DNA from: Enterobacter asburiae
GTDB lineage: Bacteria; Pseudomonadota; Gammaproteobacteria; Enterobacterales; Enterobacteriaceae
Direction: 5' to 3'
NCBI RefSeq assembly: GCF_007035645.1
Contig: NZ_AP019632.1
Span: forward strand, 682,001 to 746,000
Length of the DNA: 64,000 bases
Shown here one piece after another: positions 8,766 through 16,903 of the stretch (positions are counted from its first letter, which is position 1; each line of letters opens with the position of its first letter). The notes beneath the pieces were generated by a model. It searched no databases and was not told where the DNA came from. It worked only from the letters and a program-made list of their open reading frames with translations. A program made the position numbers and the translations under genes.

Positions 8766-9525
8766 GGGTTACCTTTATGCGGCATGAAACAACAGTGAGA
8801 GATTCAGGAGCGTCAGAAACGGTTTCAGCTAACCGCCATCCTTCGGTCATAGTTTGTGCTTTCACTGGTTCAATGTATTAAATCACACATATTCGATTTA
8901 CAAGCTACCTATAATCAACTGATTTTATTAACTTCATTTGGATAATACAAACGAATAGTACTGCCAGTACTGCACAGGTCGTGTGGTTCCTGTTGAGGTA
9001 TATCAAGGATACAAAAAGATACTGGTTCTTTCGGGGGGGCAGTCCAGTGGCCTGGTAAAATTGTCTATCTAAATAGTGGTGTAAAATGCCTTCTTATGGC
9101 TGCGAGTTTAACGGGTTTATGAACAGCATCACTTCCTGGAGACGGGAGTAAGTTGATTGAAGGAGGGCTGGTAACCGATTGTATTGAGAACCGTGAACAA
9201 GGTCGGGAATCCTTCGCAGGGTTGTGAGTGGTTGAGCAAGCCTACCGGCGCAGTAGAGTTTTGCACACATCAAAAGTGAAGTGATGCTGCTTACCTTCTC
9301 CTGACCGGACAAAGACCGGATTCTGTCTCGCTGTGATGAATCCACCAGATAGGCATACAAGTTGGAAATAGTATTTATTGACCGTTTGAAGCGGAACAGA
9401 CAACGACACTGTGACCGGAAGGGCAGGGAGTCGCTTAAGGGAAATGCTCGAGTGGGACACAAGGGGTAAAGCAGCGGGCATCTGTGACTAGAACACCCAG
9501 AAATCTACCGGAACCCTGAAAAGCA
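8766..9525. other. Gene-free segment between DUF262 gene and tRNA-Phe
   Basis: No convincing gene is visible in these 760 bases. Overlapping minus-strand frames at 9094-9481 have no recognisable product or ribosome site. The segment includes the promoter region of the DUF262 gene, a 15-base palindrome AGTACTGCCAGTACT at 8957-8971, and a 12-base copy of the sequence at the tRNA 3' end (9070-9081). An integrase gene would normally sit here next to the tRNA, and none is found. Confidence 0.5.
9070..9081 (+). repeat. 12-bp direct repeat of the tRNA-Phe 3' boundary (candidate att remnant)
   Basis: TAAATAGTGGTG here is identical to 9552-9563, where TGGTG is the end of tRNA-Phe (CACCA on the other strand). 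The copies are 482 bp apart and in direct orientation, as expected for short att cores left by an inserted or partly deleted element. Confidence 0.4.
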
Positions 9526-9551
9526 AAAACCCGCCTTGTGGGCGGGTTCTT
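9526..9551 (-). terminator. Intrinsic terminator of tRNA-Phe
   Basis: On the minus strand, eight bases past the tRNA CCA end, AACCCGCC and GGCGGGTT form a stem with a five-base loop (CACAA), followed by a T-rich tail. Confidence 0.85.
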
Positions 9552-9563
9552 TAAATAGTGGTG
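9552..9563 (+). repeat. 12-bp direct repeat spanning the tRNA-Phe CCA end
   Basis: TAAATAGTGGTG covers the last five bases of the tRNA and seven bases beyond it. It matches 9070-9081 exactly. The 3' ends of tRNA genes are common attachment sites for integrases. Confidence 0.4.
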
Positions 9564-9634
9564 CCCGGACTCGGAATCGAACCAAGGACACGGGGATTTT
9601 CAATCCCCTGCTCTACCGACTGAGCTATCCGGGC
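9559..9634 (-). tRNA. pheV: tRNA-Phe (GAA)
   Basis: The 76-base minus-strand sequence begins GCCCGGATAGCTCAGTCGG, carries the anticodon loop TTGAAAA with anticodon GAA, contains the GGTTCGATTC T-loop and ends in encoded CCA. It matches the E. coli phenylalanine tRNA almost base for base. Its position beside yqgA and speC is that of pheV, a frequent island insertion site. The accessory DNA lies on its 3' side, as expected for integration into the tRNA end. Confidence 0.97.
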
Positions 9635-9729
9635 AACGGGGCGCATTAAACCCGATCTGCCCCGTGGCGTCAACGAAAAATGTTGTTTTCGTTACAGACT
9701 GCGCAATCTCTCACCATTTCGCCGCATCC

Positions 9730-10446
9730 TTAAGCGAAAAAGTGCGTCCAGAGCGCGGAGAGCGGCATGGCGAGCAGCAGTGCGGGCAGCATGTTCACCA
9801 CGGCAAACATCTTAATCCCACAGATGCGCAGCCCGGTCGCCAACAGCAGCAGGCCGCCGACGGCGGTAAAGTCTGCCATCATCGCCGGCGTGGTGAGCGG
9901 GAGAATCAACGTGGCGCAGGTGGCAAGCGCGAGCTGAATAAGCAGCATCGGGACGCAAATCGCCGCCACGGCGACGCCAAGGGTAGTGGCGAAAATGGTG
10001 GCGGTGAAGAAATCAAGGAACGCTTTCGCAATTAATATGCTTGGGTCGCCGGTCATCCCTTCCTGCATTGAACCGAAAATCCCGGTGCCGCTGGCGCAAA
10101 ACAGAATGATGATGGCGACATAGTTTTGAATAAACGACTCGTGCGTGCCGTGTTTCGCCTTGCCGCCCGGTCGGGCAGTCAGGTTTTTGGCTTTACTCAC
10201 CGCGCTGTTAATGCCTTTTTCCAGATAGCAGAACTCGCCAATCAGCGCGCCGAGCAGGGTGGCCAGCACCATCACCGGCAGGTTGGCGCATTTGATCACT
10301 AAAAGAATACCGATCCCTAACGATGCCAGGCCGAATATCGAGGGCATGGAGGTGCGAATACGCTCCGGCAACCGCTGGCTCAGAACGGCGCCGAGTACGC
10401 CGCCCAGCAATACGGCGCCTGCGTTAATAAATGGCCCGATAACCAA
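9730..10446 (-). CDS. yqgA: YqgA, DUF554 inner-membrane protein
   Basis: The 238-residue protein is almost entirely hydrophobic, with six to seven predicted membrane segments and the DUF554 start MVIGPFINAGAVLLGG-VLGA. It is the first gene on the core side of tRNA-Phe and is divergent from speC. The biochemical function of DUF554 proteins is not established; transport is often guessed. Length and placement match E. coli YqgA, so the gene appears intact. Confidence 0.93.
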   Translation of the reverse strand: MVIGPFINAGAVLLGGVLGAVLSQRLPERIRTSMPSIFGLASLGIGILLVIKCANLPVMVLATLLGALIGEFCYLEKGINSAVSKAKNLTARPGGKAKHGTHESFIQNYVAIIILFCASGTGIFGSMQEGMTGDPSILIAKAFLDFFTATIFATTLGVAVAAICVPMLLIQLALATCATLILPLTTPAMMADFTAVGGLLLLATGLRICGIKMFAVVNMLPALLLAMPLSALWTHFFA

Positions 10447-10627
10447 AGTTAACTCCTGTTATTTAATCATTGATATTGCATTATTATGGCACGGCAGGGC
10501 TGCGCGGGCCTTAGCTTTGGTTGATTTCGTGCATACTGATTCCTTCTTGCACCTCAAAATAAAAGGTGACATTATTGCGCGAATTTTCTCCTCCCTGTCT
10601 CACCGCCCGGTGAGGGTAACTGCGCCT

Positions 10628-12763
10628 ATGAAAACCATGAAAATTGCCGTCAGCCGCGAGCTGCTCTCCACTGTGTCTACGCACCGCGAAAAGGTGACGC
10701 TGGACAGCACTGATTTTACCGATGTGGCGGCCGTCGTCATCACAACAGCTGAAAGTCGCAGCGGCATTCTTGCTCTGCTGAAACGCACGGGCTTTCATTT
10801 ACCGGTGTTTATTTTCTCGCAGGAGCCAACGGACGTACCCGACGGCGCCACCGCGGTCATCTCGGGTAAAGCTCAGGAGTTTCTGGAACTGGAGAGCGCT
10901 GCCAGCCGCTACGAAGAGAACCTGCTGCCGCCCTTTTTTGATACCCTGAGCCAGTATGTGGAGATGGGCAACAGCACTTTCGCCTGTCCGGGCCACCAGC
11001 ACGGGGCATTTTTCAAAAAACACCCGGCAGGGCGACAGTTCTATGATTTCTTCGGTGAAAACGTGTTTCGCGCCGACATGTGCAACGCCGACGTGAAGCT
11101 GGGCGATCTGCTGATCCACGAAGGGTCCGCCAAGCACGCGCAAAAGTTCGCGGCGAAAGTGTTCAACGCGGACAAAACCTACTTCGTGCTGAACGGCACC
11201 TCAGCGGCCAATAAGGTGGTGACCAACGCGCTGCTGACCCGCGGCGACCTGGTGCTGTTCGATCGCAATAACCATAAGTCTAACCACCACGGGGCGCTGA
11301 TCCAGGCGGGAGCCACGCCGGTTTATCTTGAGGCCGCGCGTAACCCGTTTGGCTTTATTGGCGGAATTGACGACCACTGCTTTGACGACGCCTATCTGCG
11401 GGATCTTATCCGTGAAGCGGCGCCGGAGAAGGCCGACGAGGCGCGCCCGTTCCGCCTGGCGATCATTCAGCTTGGCACCTACGACGGGACGATCTACAAC
11501 GCCCGCCAGGTGATCGACAAGATCGGTCATCTCTGCGACTACATCCTCTTTGACTCCGCATGGGTGGGTTACGAGCAGTTTATTCCGATGATGGCGGAAA
11601 CGTCCCCGCTCTTGCTGGAATTGAACGAGAACGATCCGGGAATTTTCGTGACCCAGTCGGTGCATAAACAGCAGGCCGGGTTCTCGCAAACGTCGCAGAT
11701 CCATAAAAAGGATAACCACATTCGCGGTCAGGCGCGTTTCTGCTCGCACAAGCGGCTGAACAACGCGTTTATGCTGCATGCCTCCACCAGCCCGTTTTAT
11801 CCGCTGTTCGCAGCGCTGGATGTGAATGCCAAGATCCACGAAGGTGAAAGCGGACGCAGGCTGTGGGCGGAGTGCGTCGAGCTGGGGATTGAAGCGCGCA
11901 AGGCGATCATTGCGAATTGCCATATGATCAAACCGTTTATCCCACCGGTGGTGGCGGGGCGGCCGTGGCAGGATCATCCGACGCACGCCATCGCCAGCGA
12001 GCTGCGCTTCTTCAGCTTTGAGCCGGGGGCCAAATGGCACGGCTTTGAGGGCTATGCCCGCGAGCAGTACTTTGTCGACCCGTGCAAGCTCCTGCTGACC
12101 ACGCCGGGTATCGATGCTGAAACCGGGGAGTACACCGATTTCGGGATCCCGGCGACGATTCTGGCGCACTACCTGCGCGAAAACGGCATCGTGCCGGAGA
12201 AATGCGACCTCAATTCGATCCTGTTCCTGCTGACGCCTGCCGAAAGCAGCGAGAAGCTGGCGCAGCTGGTGGCGATGCTGGGCCAGTTCGAACAGCATAT
12301 TGAAGACGACACGCCGCTGGCGGACGTGCTGCCGACGATCTTCCAGAAATACCCGGTGCGCTACCGGGATTACACCCTTCGCCAACTGTGCCAGGAGATG
12401 CACGATCTCTACGTCAGCTTTGACGTGAAGGATCTGCAGAAGGCGATGTTCCGCAAGGAGAGCCTGCCGGAGGTAGTGATGAACCCGCAGGATGCGAACC
12501 GGGCCTATATTCGCGGTGACGTGGAGCTGGTTCGCATACGTGATGCCGCAGGGCGCATTGCTGCCGAAGGGGCGCTGCCCTATCCGCCGGGCGTGCTGTG
12601 CGTGGTGCCGGGTGAGGTCTGGGGCGGGGCGGTACAGCGTTACTTCCTCGCGCTGGAGGAGGGCGTCAACCTGCTGCCGGGCTTCTCGCCGGAGCTGCAG
12701 GGGGTTTACAGCGAGAAGGATGCCGACGGGATTAAGCGGCTGTATGGGTATGTATTAAGGTAG
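10628..12763 (+). CDS. speC: Ornithine decarboxylase, constitutive
   Basis: SpeC is a PLP enzyme that converts ornithine to putrescine. The protein is 711 residues, the same as E. coli SpeC. The frame is open further upstream, but homology starts at MKTMKIAVSRELL, so I set the start at 10628. The N-terminal wing domain is followed by the fold-type I core. The PLP-binding lysine lies in SVHKQQAGFSQ near residue 355, and the active-site stretch GNSTFACPGHQHGAFFKKHP precedes it. It diverges from yqgA across a 181-bp gap. With speA/speB at 41-45 kb it gives both routes to putrescine. A repeat element follows the stop directly. Confidence 0.97.
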   Translation: MKTMKIAVSRELLSTVSTHREKVTLDSTDFTDVAAVVITTAESRSGILALLKRTGFHLPVFIFSQEPTDVPDGATAVISGKAQEFLELESAASRYEENLLPPFFDTLSQYVEMGNSTFACPGHQHGAFFKKHPAGRQFYDFFGENVFRADMCNADVKLGDLLIHEGSAKHAQKFAAKVFNADKTYFVLNGTSAANKVVTNALLTRGDLVLFDRNNHKSNHHGALIQAGATPVYLEAARNPFGFIGGIDDHCFDDAYLRDLIREAAPEKADEARPFRLAIIQLGTYDGTIYNARQVIDKIGHLCDYILFDSAWVGYEQFIPMMAETSPLLLELNENDPGIFVTQSVHKQQAGFSQTSQIHKKDNHIRGQARFCSHKRLNNAFMLHASTSPFYPLFAALDVNAKIHEGESGRRLWAECVELGIEARKAIIANCHMIKPFIPPVVAGRPWQDHPTHAIASELRFFSFEPGAKWHGFEGYAREQYFVDPCKLLLTTPGIDAETGEYTDFGIPATILAHYLRENGIVPEKCDLNSILFLLTPAESSEKLAQLVAMLGQFEQHIEDDTPLADVLPTIFQKYPVRYRDYTLRQLCQEMHDLYVSFDVKDLQKAMFRKESLPEVVMNPQDANRAYIRGDVELVRIRDAAGRIAAEGALPYPPGVLCVVPGEVWGGAVQRYFLALEEGVNLLPGFSPELQGVYSEKDADGIKRLYGYVLR

Positions 12764-12866
12764 CCCCCCCTCACCCTAACCCTCTCCCCAAAGGGGAGAG
12801 GGGATTGTACGGGGCCGTCTTTTCACCCTCGCCCCTTTGGGGAGAGGGCCGGGGTGAGGGGGAGGG
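12764..12866. repeat. REP-like CCCTCACCC/CCCTCTCCC element, inverted pair
   Basis: Two copies face each other. The first reads CCCTCACCCTAACCCTCTCC, then CCAAAGGGGAGAGGGG. The second reads as the inverse, ending GAGAGGGCCGGGGTGAGGG. Together they can fold into a large hairpin between the convergent ends of speC and the response regulator gene. Similar elements recur at 24.4, 28.9, 43.6, 49.3, 55.6 and 58.9 kb. Confidence 0.85.
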
Positions 12867-12871
12867 TTTCA

Positions 12872-13564
12872 TCAAACCGCGCTACGCTTGTACATCCTCC
12901 TCGGATGCCCAATCTTGCCGTACAGCATCTCCACCGTCAGAAAGCCCGCCTCCACGCAGTGCTCCAGATAGCGCCGGGTGGTGGTTTTGCTTAATCCGGT
13001 TTCGCTCACCACCTCATCTACGGTAAAGCAGTGCGTTGCCTTATCGTTGAACAGCGTCTGCACCCGCGCCAGCGTATTTTCCTCAATGCCTTTACTGCCG
13101 TTGTCCAGGCGGTAGTTTTTCGCCTGGAGCTGATACAGCGAATCCACGTTCTGCTGGTCGACAATCTTCCACACGCGCTGCTGTTCGGCAAACTGCACGA
13201 ACCGCTCCAGCGACTGGCTGAGCCGCTTCCAGGAGACGGGTTTGAGGATGTAGTCGAACGCGCCGTTGCGAATCGCCTGGCTGCAGGTGTCCATATCGCT
13301 GGCGGCGGTAATAAAAATCACCGAGCAGTTGGCGCGGGCCAGCATGGGGTTATTGATAAGCGAGATGCCTTTGCCGTCCGGCAGATAGTTATCCAGCAGC
13401 ATGAGCTGCGGCTGTTTGCTTTCAAGCTCTGCCTGGGCCGCAGCCAGCGACGAGGCAATGCCTACCAGCCTCAGACGCGGGTGTTTGCCTATCAGCTCCG
13501 CGTGCAGTTGCGCCAGTTCGTTCTCGTCTTCAACAATCAGTACGTCGATAAGTTCATGTTGCAT
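12872..13564 (-). CDS. citB: CitB/DpiA-family response regulator
   Basis: The 230-residue protein has an N-terminal receiver domain with the acidic pocket VEDENE, phospho-acceptor Asp58 in LMLLDNYLPDG and the conserved lysine in ILKPVSW. The C-terminal helix-turn-helix (VVSETGLSKTTTRRYLEHC) is typical of the CitB/DcuR subfamily. The frame opens further upstream, but the ATG at 13564 fits homologues and overlaps the end of the kinase gene by 11 bases, which indicates translational coupling. In Klebsiella, CitA/CitB activates citrate fermentation genes; the adjacent divergent citrate cluster supports the same role here. DpiA or DcuR-like specificity cannot be excluded from sequence alone. Confidence 0.88.
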   Translation of the reverse strand: MQHELIDVLIVEDENELAQLHAELIGKHPRLRLVGIASSLAAAQAELESKQPQLMLLDNYLPDGKGISLINNPMLARANCSVIFITAASDMDTCSQAIRNGAFDYILKPVSWKRLSQSLERFVQFAEQQRVWKIVDQQNVDSLYQLQAKNYRLDNGSKGIEENTLARVQTLFNDKATHCFTVDEVVSETGLSKTTTRRYLEHCVEAGFLTVEMLYGKIGHPRRMYKRSAV

Positions 13565-15179
13565 AGTCGGTGTCTTCCAGTTGCCGGGCGATTCCCGTGG
13601 CCGGGATAAACAAGGAGAAAATGGCGCCGCGTGGCGTATTATCGGCAACTTCTATCGCGCCGCCAGCCTGTGTGACGTAGCTTTCGATCAGATACAGGCC
13701 AATCCCATGATCGCCGCGCGTTTTGGTGGTGATGCCGCGTTCAAAGATCCGGTCACGCATCTCCGGTGTAATGCCAACGCCCTGGTCGGCGACTTCAATA
13801 ATCAGCTCCTGTTCGCTGAGTTTTATCAGCACTTCTACCGGCGCGTGGGGAAGCGGCGACCGCTGTGTCGCTTCAATGGCGTTATCCAGCAGGTTGCCAA
13901 TAATCGAAATCAGCTCTTGCTCACCAAGGGGCAGGAACGGTCTGTCCAGCCGACAGCCCGGGTCGAAACACAGCTCGACGCCTTTCTCCCGCGCGCGGGC
14001 GGCTTTCCCCAGCAGCAGGCCGCACAGGGTCGGGGAACTGAAGCGCGAAGAGATAAAGTCCAGCAGCTCCTGGGCATGTTCCGACTGCGCCTGAATGTAG
14101 CCAATGGCTTCCTCATAGCGGCCCATATGCAGCAGGCCGGAGAGGGTGGTCATCCTGTTTAACTGCTCGTGGCGCATAATGCGCAGGTTATCGACATAGC
14201 GTTTTACCTGGCTGAGCTGGGCGCTCAGCGAGTCGATCTCGTTGCGATCGCGGAAGGTGATCACCCAGCCCTGCAGCGACCCCTCAAGCATAATGTGCAC
14301 CCGGCTGGCAATCACCGTGAGATCGTTAAAACGACAAATCTCGTCATGGGTATCTTTCGCCAGCATCGTCTGCGTGTCGAAGAACGGGACCGGATCGATC
14401 ACCTGGCTTATCAGCTGTCCGCGCAGCTCGCGGGCCGGCTGGCTCAGGCCCAGCAGCTTGCGCGCCGCCTGGTTGATGACTTCAATCCGCCGCCGATCGT
14501 CAATGGCAATCACGCCTTCATAAATAGACTCCATCATCGCCTTCTGCTGGCGCACCAGCAGGCCGATCTCGCGCGGCTCAAGGGAGAAGATCTGCTTCTT
14601 GATGCTGCGGGTAAAGAACCAGGAGAAGATAAAGAGAGCGATCAGCAGCAGCACGGCGGCAATCAGGATATTGACCACTTTGCTGACGGTAATGGTATCA
14701 AGGTAGCTGGTCAGATAGCCTACCGAAACAATGCCGACCACCTGTCCGGCGGCGTTGAAGATGGGGGCTTTACTGCGCAGCGAAATGCCCAGCCCGCCTT
14801 TGCGAATGGTGGTGGTGCTTTTACCCTGCAATACGGCTTCATTGTCTCCGCCAACCAGGGTTGTGCCCACTCTGTCGGCAAAGACGGAGTGAAAAAGATG
14901 CTGCCCCTTATTATCACCAATCACAATAAAGCTGGCGTCACTGTGCGCAGAAATCTTCTGCATAAAATCATGGATGGCGCTGATATTCTTTTGTTCAACT
15001 TCATTACGCAATGTCGGAATAAGCGCAATCTCTTCAGCCTGTATTTTGGCACGCGTACTCATTTCCTGATAAAGCTGCTTCCCGACGTCGGTATAATAAT
15101 ATCCGCCCAGCAGCGCGAAAAGCACCGAGAAAAAGGCAACCAGCGAAATAAACAGCTTAATCTGGAAAGAGACTTTCAT
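13554..15179 (-). CDS. citA: CitA/DpiB-family sensor histidine kinase
   Basis: The 541-residue kinase has a first membrane helix at about 8-28, then a periplasmic PAS-like (Cache) sensor containing SLRSKAPIFNAAGQVVGIV. A second helix (ILIAAVLLLIALFIFSWFF) leads to a cytoplasmic PAS domain (IYEGVIAIDDRRRIEVIN). The dimerisation helix carries the phospho-accepting histidine in RHEQLNRMTTLSGLL, and the ATPase domain has NLLDNAIEA, DQGVGI and GDHGIGLYLI. This is the layout of citrate and dicarboxylate sensors of the CitA/DcuS family. Citrate as ligand is inferred from the neighbouring lyase genes. The start is MKVSFQIKLF at 15179. It precedes the regulator gene in the same transcript. Confidence 0.88.
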   Translation of the reverse strand: MKVSFQIKLFISLVAFFSVLFALLGGYYYTDVGKQLYQEMSTRAKIQAEEIALIPTLRNEVEQKNISAIHDFMQKISAHSDASFIVIGDNKGQHLFHSVFADRVGTTLVGGDNEAVLQGKSTTTIRKGGLGISLRSKAPIFNAAGQVVGIVSVGYLTSYLDTITVSKVVNILIAAVLLLIALFIFSWFFTRSIKKQIFSLEPREIGLLVRQQKAMMESIYEGVIAIDDRRRIEVINQAARKLLGLSQPARELRGQLISQVIDPVPFFDTQTMLAKDTHDEICRFNDLTVIASRVHIMLEGSLQGWVITFRDRNEIDSLSAQLSQVKRYVDNLRIMRHEQLNRMTTLSGLLHMGRYEEAIGYIQAQSEHAQELLDFISSRFSSPTLCGLLLGKAARAREKGVELCFDPGCRLDRPFLPLGEQELISIIGNLLDNAIEATQRSPLPHAPVEVLIKLSEQELIIEVADQGVGITPEMRDRIFERGITTKTRGDHGIGLYLIESYVTQAGGAIEVADNTPRGAIFSLFIPATGIARQLEDTDYAT

Positions 15180-15524
15180 AACTATCACGCGAGGTAGCAG
15201 CAAAGATCGCCAATATATCATCTTTTTTTGCGCTGACGCCCGCTTTGCCGAAAACTTGTGATCCCTTGCACAGCGGGCGCTGTAAAAGCGTTATGCTGAA
15301 GGCTAACGTGCTTCGGGCTTCCCGAAAAAATGTTATTTGTTTGTTCAATTCGGAAAAGAAACCATAAAAACCACGGCAATAAATAAGGTGTAAATCACAT
15401 TAAATAAAAGAAACCATTAAAACCATAGCTGCCATTAAAACTTCGCTTTTAATATGCCATTCCTCACATAAAGTAAGCCTTTGTGACTCTAAGCTGAACG
15501 CACAAAATAACCAAGGGGCTTATT
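15180..15524. promoter_or_regulatory. Divergent control region between citA and the citrate transporter
   Basis: The 345-bp segment separates the oppositely transcribed regulator pair and structural genes, so it should hold both promoters and the CitB binding sites. It is distinctly AT-rich on the transporter side, with repeated AAACCATTAAAAC-like motifs around 15408-15455 that could be regulator sites. A GTGTAAATCACATT stretch near 15389 resembles a degenerate CRP or FNR site. No exact operator can be assigned by eye. Confidence 0.55.
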
Positions 15525-16886
15525 ATGAGCACAACTGACGATTCTTTCTCTGTTACCCACGACCCGATTGAAATTCAGCGGCCTTCGCTCAAAGAGCGCT
15601 GGTGGCATATTATGGATACCTGGAAAGTTGGGATTATTCCTCTGCCGCTGTTCGTTCTGGCGGGCGCGCTGATTGCGATTGATTGCCTGGGCGGAAAACT
15701 GCCGAGCGATATCGTGGTCATGGTGGCAACGCTGGCCTTCTTCGGCTTTGCCTGCGGCGAGTTTGGCAAACGCCTGCCGATTGTCGGCAAGCTCGGCGCG
15801 GCGGCGATTTGCGCCACCTTTATCCCTTCCGCGCTGGTCTATTATGGCCTGCTGCCGGACGTGGTGGTCGAGTCCACCACCAAGTTCTACAAATCCACCA
15901 ACATTCTCTATCTCTACATCTGCTGCATTATCGTCGGCAGCATCATGAGCATGAACCGCACGGTGCTGATTCAGGGCTTCCTGCGCATCTTCTTCCCGAT
16001 GCTGTGCGGTGAAATCGTCGGCATGCTGGTGGGGATGGGCGTGGGCCTGGCGCTGGGTCTTGAGCCGTTCCAGATCTTCTTCTTTATCATTCTGCCGATT
16101 ATGGCGGGCGGCGTCGGGGAAGGGGCAATCCCGCTTTCCATCGGCTATGCCACCCTGCTGCACATGGACCAGGGCGTAGCGCTCGGCCGCGTGCTGCCGA
16201 TGGTAATGCTCGGCGGTCTGACGGCAATCATCATCTCCGGCTGCCTGAACCAGCTCGGTAAACGCTTCCCGCACCTGACCGGTGAAGGCCAGCTGATGCC
16301 TAACCGCGCGAATGCCGATGCCACCGTCTCTCAGCCTGCGTTTTCCGGCAAAGCGGACGTCACCACCATCGCCTCCGGCGCGCTGCTGGCGGTGCTGCTC
16401 TACATGCTGGGCATGCTCGGCCACAAGCTGATTGGCCTGCCTGCACCGGTCGGCATGCTGTTTATGGCGGTCCTGGTGAAGCTCTGCAACGGCGCCTCTC
16501 CGCGCCTGCTGGAAGGCTCTCAGGTGGTGTACAAATTCTTCCAGACCTCCGTGACCTACCCAATCCTCTTCGCCGTCGGCGTGGCGATCACTCCGTGGCA
16601 TGAACTGGTGGCGGCGTTCACCGTCAGCAACCTGCTGGTGATTGTCAGCACCGTTTCCGCACTGGTGGCGACCGGCTTCTTCGTCGGCAAAAAGATTGGT
16701 ATGCATCCGATTGATGTCGCCATCGTCTCCTGCTGCCAGAGCGGCCAGGGCGGTACCGGCGACGTGGCGATCCTGACCGCAGGCAACCGTATGAGCCTGA
16801 TGCCGTTCGCCCAGATTGCTACCCGTATCGGCGGGGCGATTAACGTCTCTGTCTCACTGCTGATTCTGGGCAACTTCCTCGTTTAA
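15525..16886 (+). CDS. 2-hydroxycarboxylate transporter family citrate carrier (CitW/CitS-like)
   Basis: The 453-residue membrane protein has about 11 hydrophobic helices and the two signature re-entrant loops of the 2HCT family: GGVGEG at 195-200 and GQGGTGD at 407-413. A conserved arginine follows in ATRIGGA near 434, corresponding to the substrate-binding arginine of CitS. Family members import citrate or malate with sodium or in exchange for acetate or lactate. The soluble N-terminus and position ahead of citrate lyase genes recall Klebsiella CitW, a citrate/acetate exchanger, but the exact coupling mode is an inference. The start at 15525 follows an AAGGGG site. It is the first gene of the citrate operon. 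Confidence 0.9.
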   Translation: MSTTDDSFSVTHDPIEIQRPSLKERWWHIMDTWKVGIIPLPLFVLAGALIAIDCLGGKLPSDIVVMVATLAFFGFACGEFGKRLPIVGKLGAAAICATFIPSALVYYGLLPDVVVESTTKFYKSTNILYLYICCIIVGSIMSMNRTVLIQGFLRIFFPMLCGEIVGMLVGMGVGLALGLEPFQIFFFIILPIMAGGVGEGAIPLSIGYATLLHMDQGVALGRVLPMVMLGGLTAIIISGCLNQLGKRFPHLTGEGQLMPNRANADATVSQPAFSGKADVTTIASGALLAVLLYMLGMLGHKLIGLPAPVGMLFMAVLVKLCNGASPRLLEGSQVVYKFFQTSVTYPILFAVGVAITPWHELVAAFTVSNLLVIVSTVSALVATGFFVGKKIGMHPIDVAIVSCCQSGQGGTGDVAILTAGNRMSLMPFAQIATRIGGAINVSVSLLILGNFLV

Positions 16887-16903
16887 GTTTTCAGGAAAGA
16901 ACA

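Noticed and set aside
9094..9481. Two overlapping minus-strand frames of 122 and 79 codons near the tRNA
   Set aside because: They are in different frames over the same DNA, lack ribosome sites and look like non-coding translations.
10259..10627. Upstream extension of speC by 123 codons
   Set aside because: It would overlap yqgA, has no similarity to ornithine decarboxylases, and the length from 10628 equals E. coli SpeC.
11201..12403. 400-codon open frame antisense to speC
   Set aside because: It mirrors the codon periodicity of a GC-rich, fully conserved gene and has no recognisable family; it is a shadow frame.
15489..16706. 405-codon open frame antisense to the citrate transporter
   Set aside because: It has a low-complexity His/Gln/Arg-rich translation with no family match, lying wholly opposite a clear membrane transporter gene.
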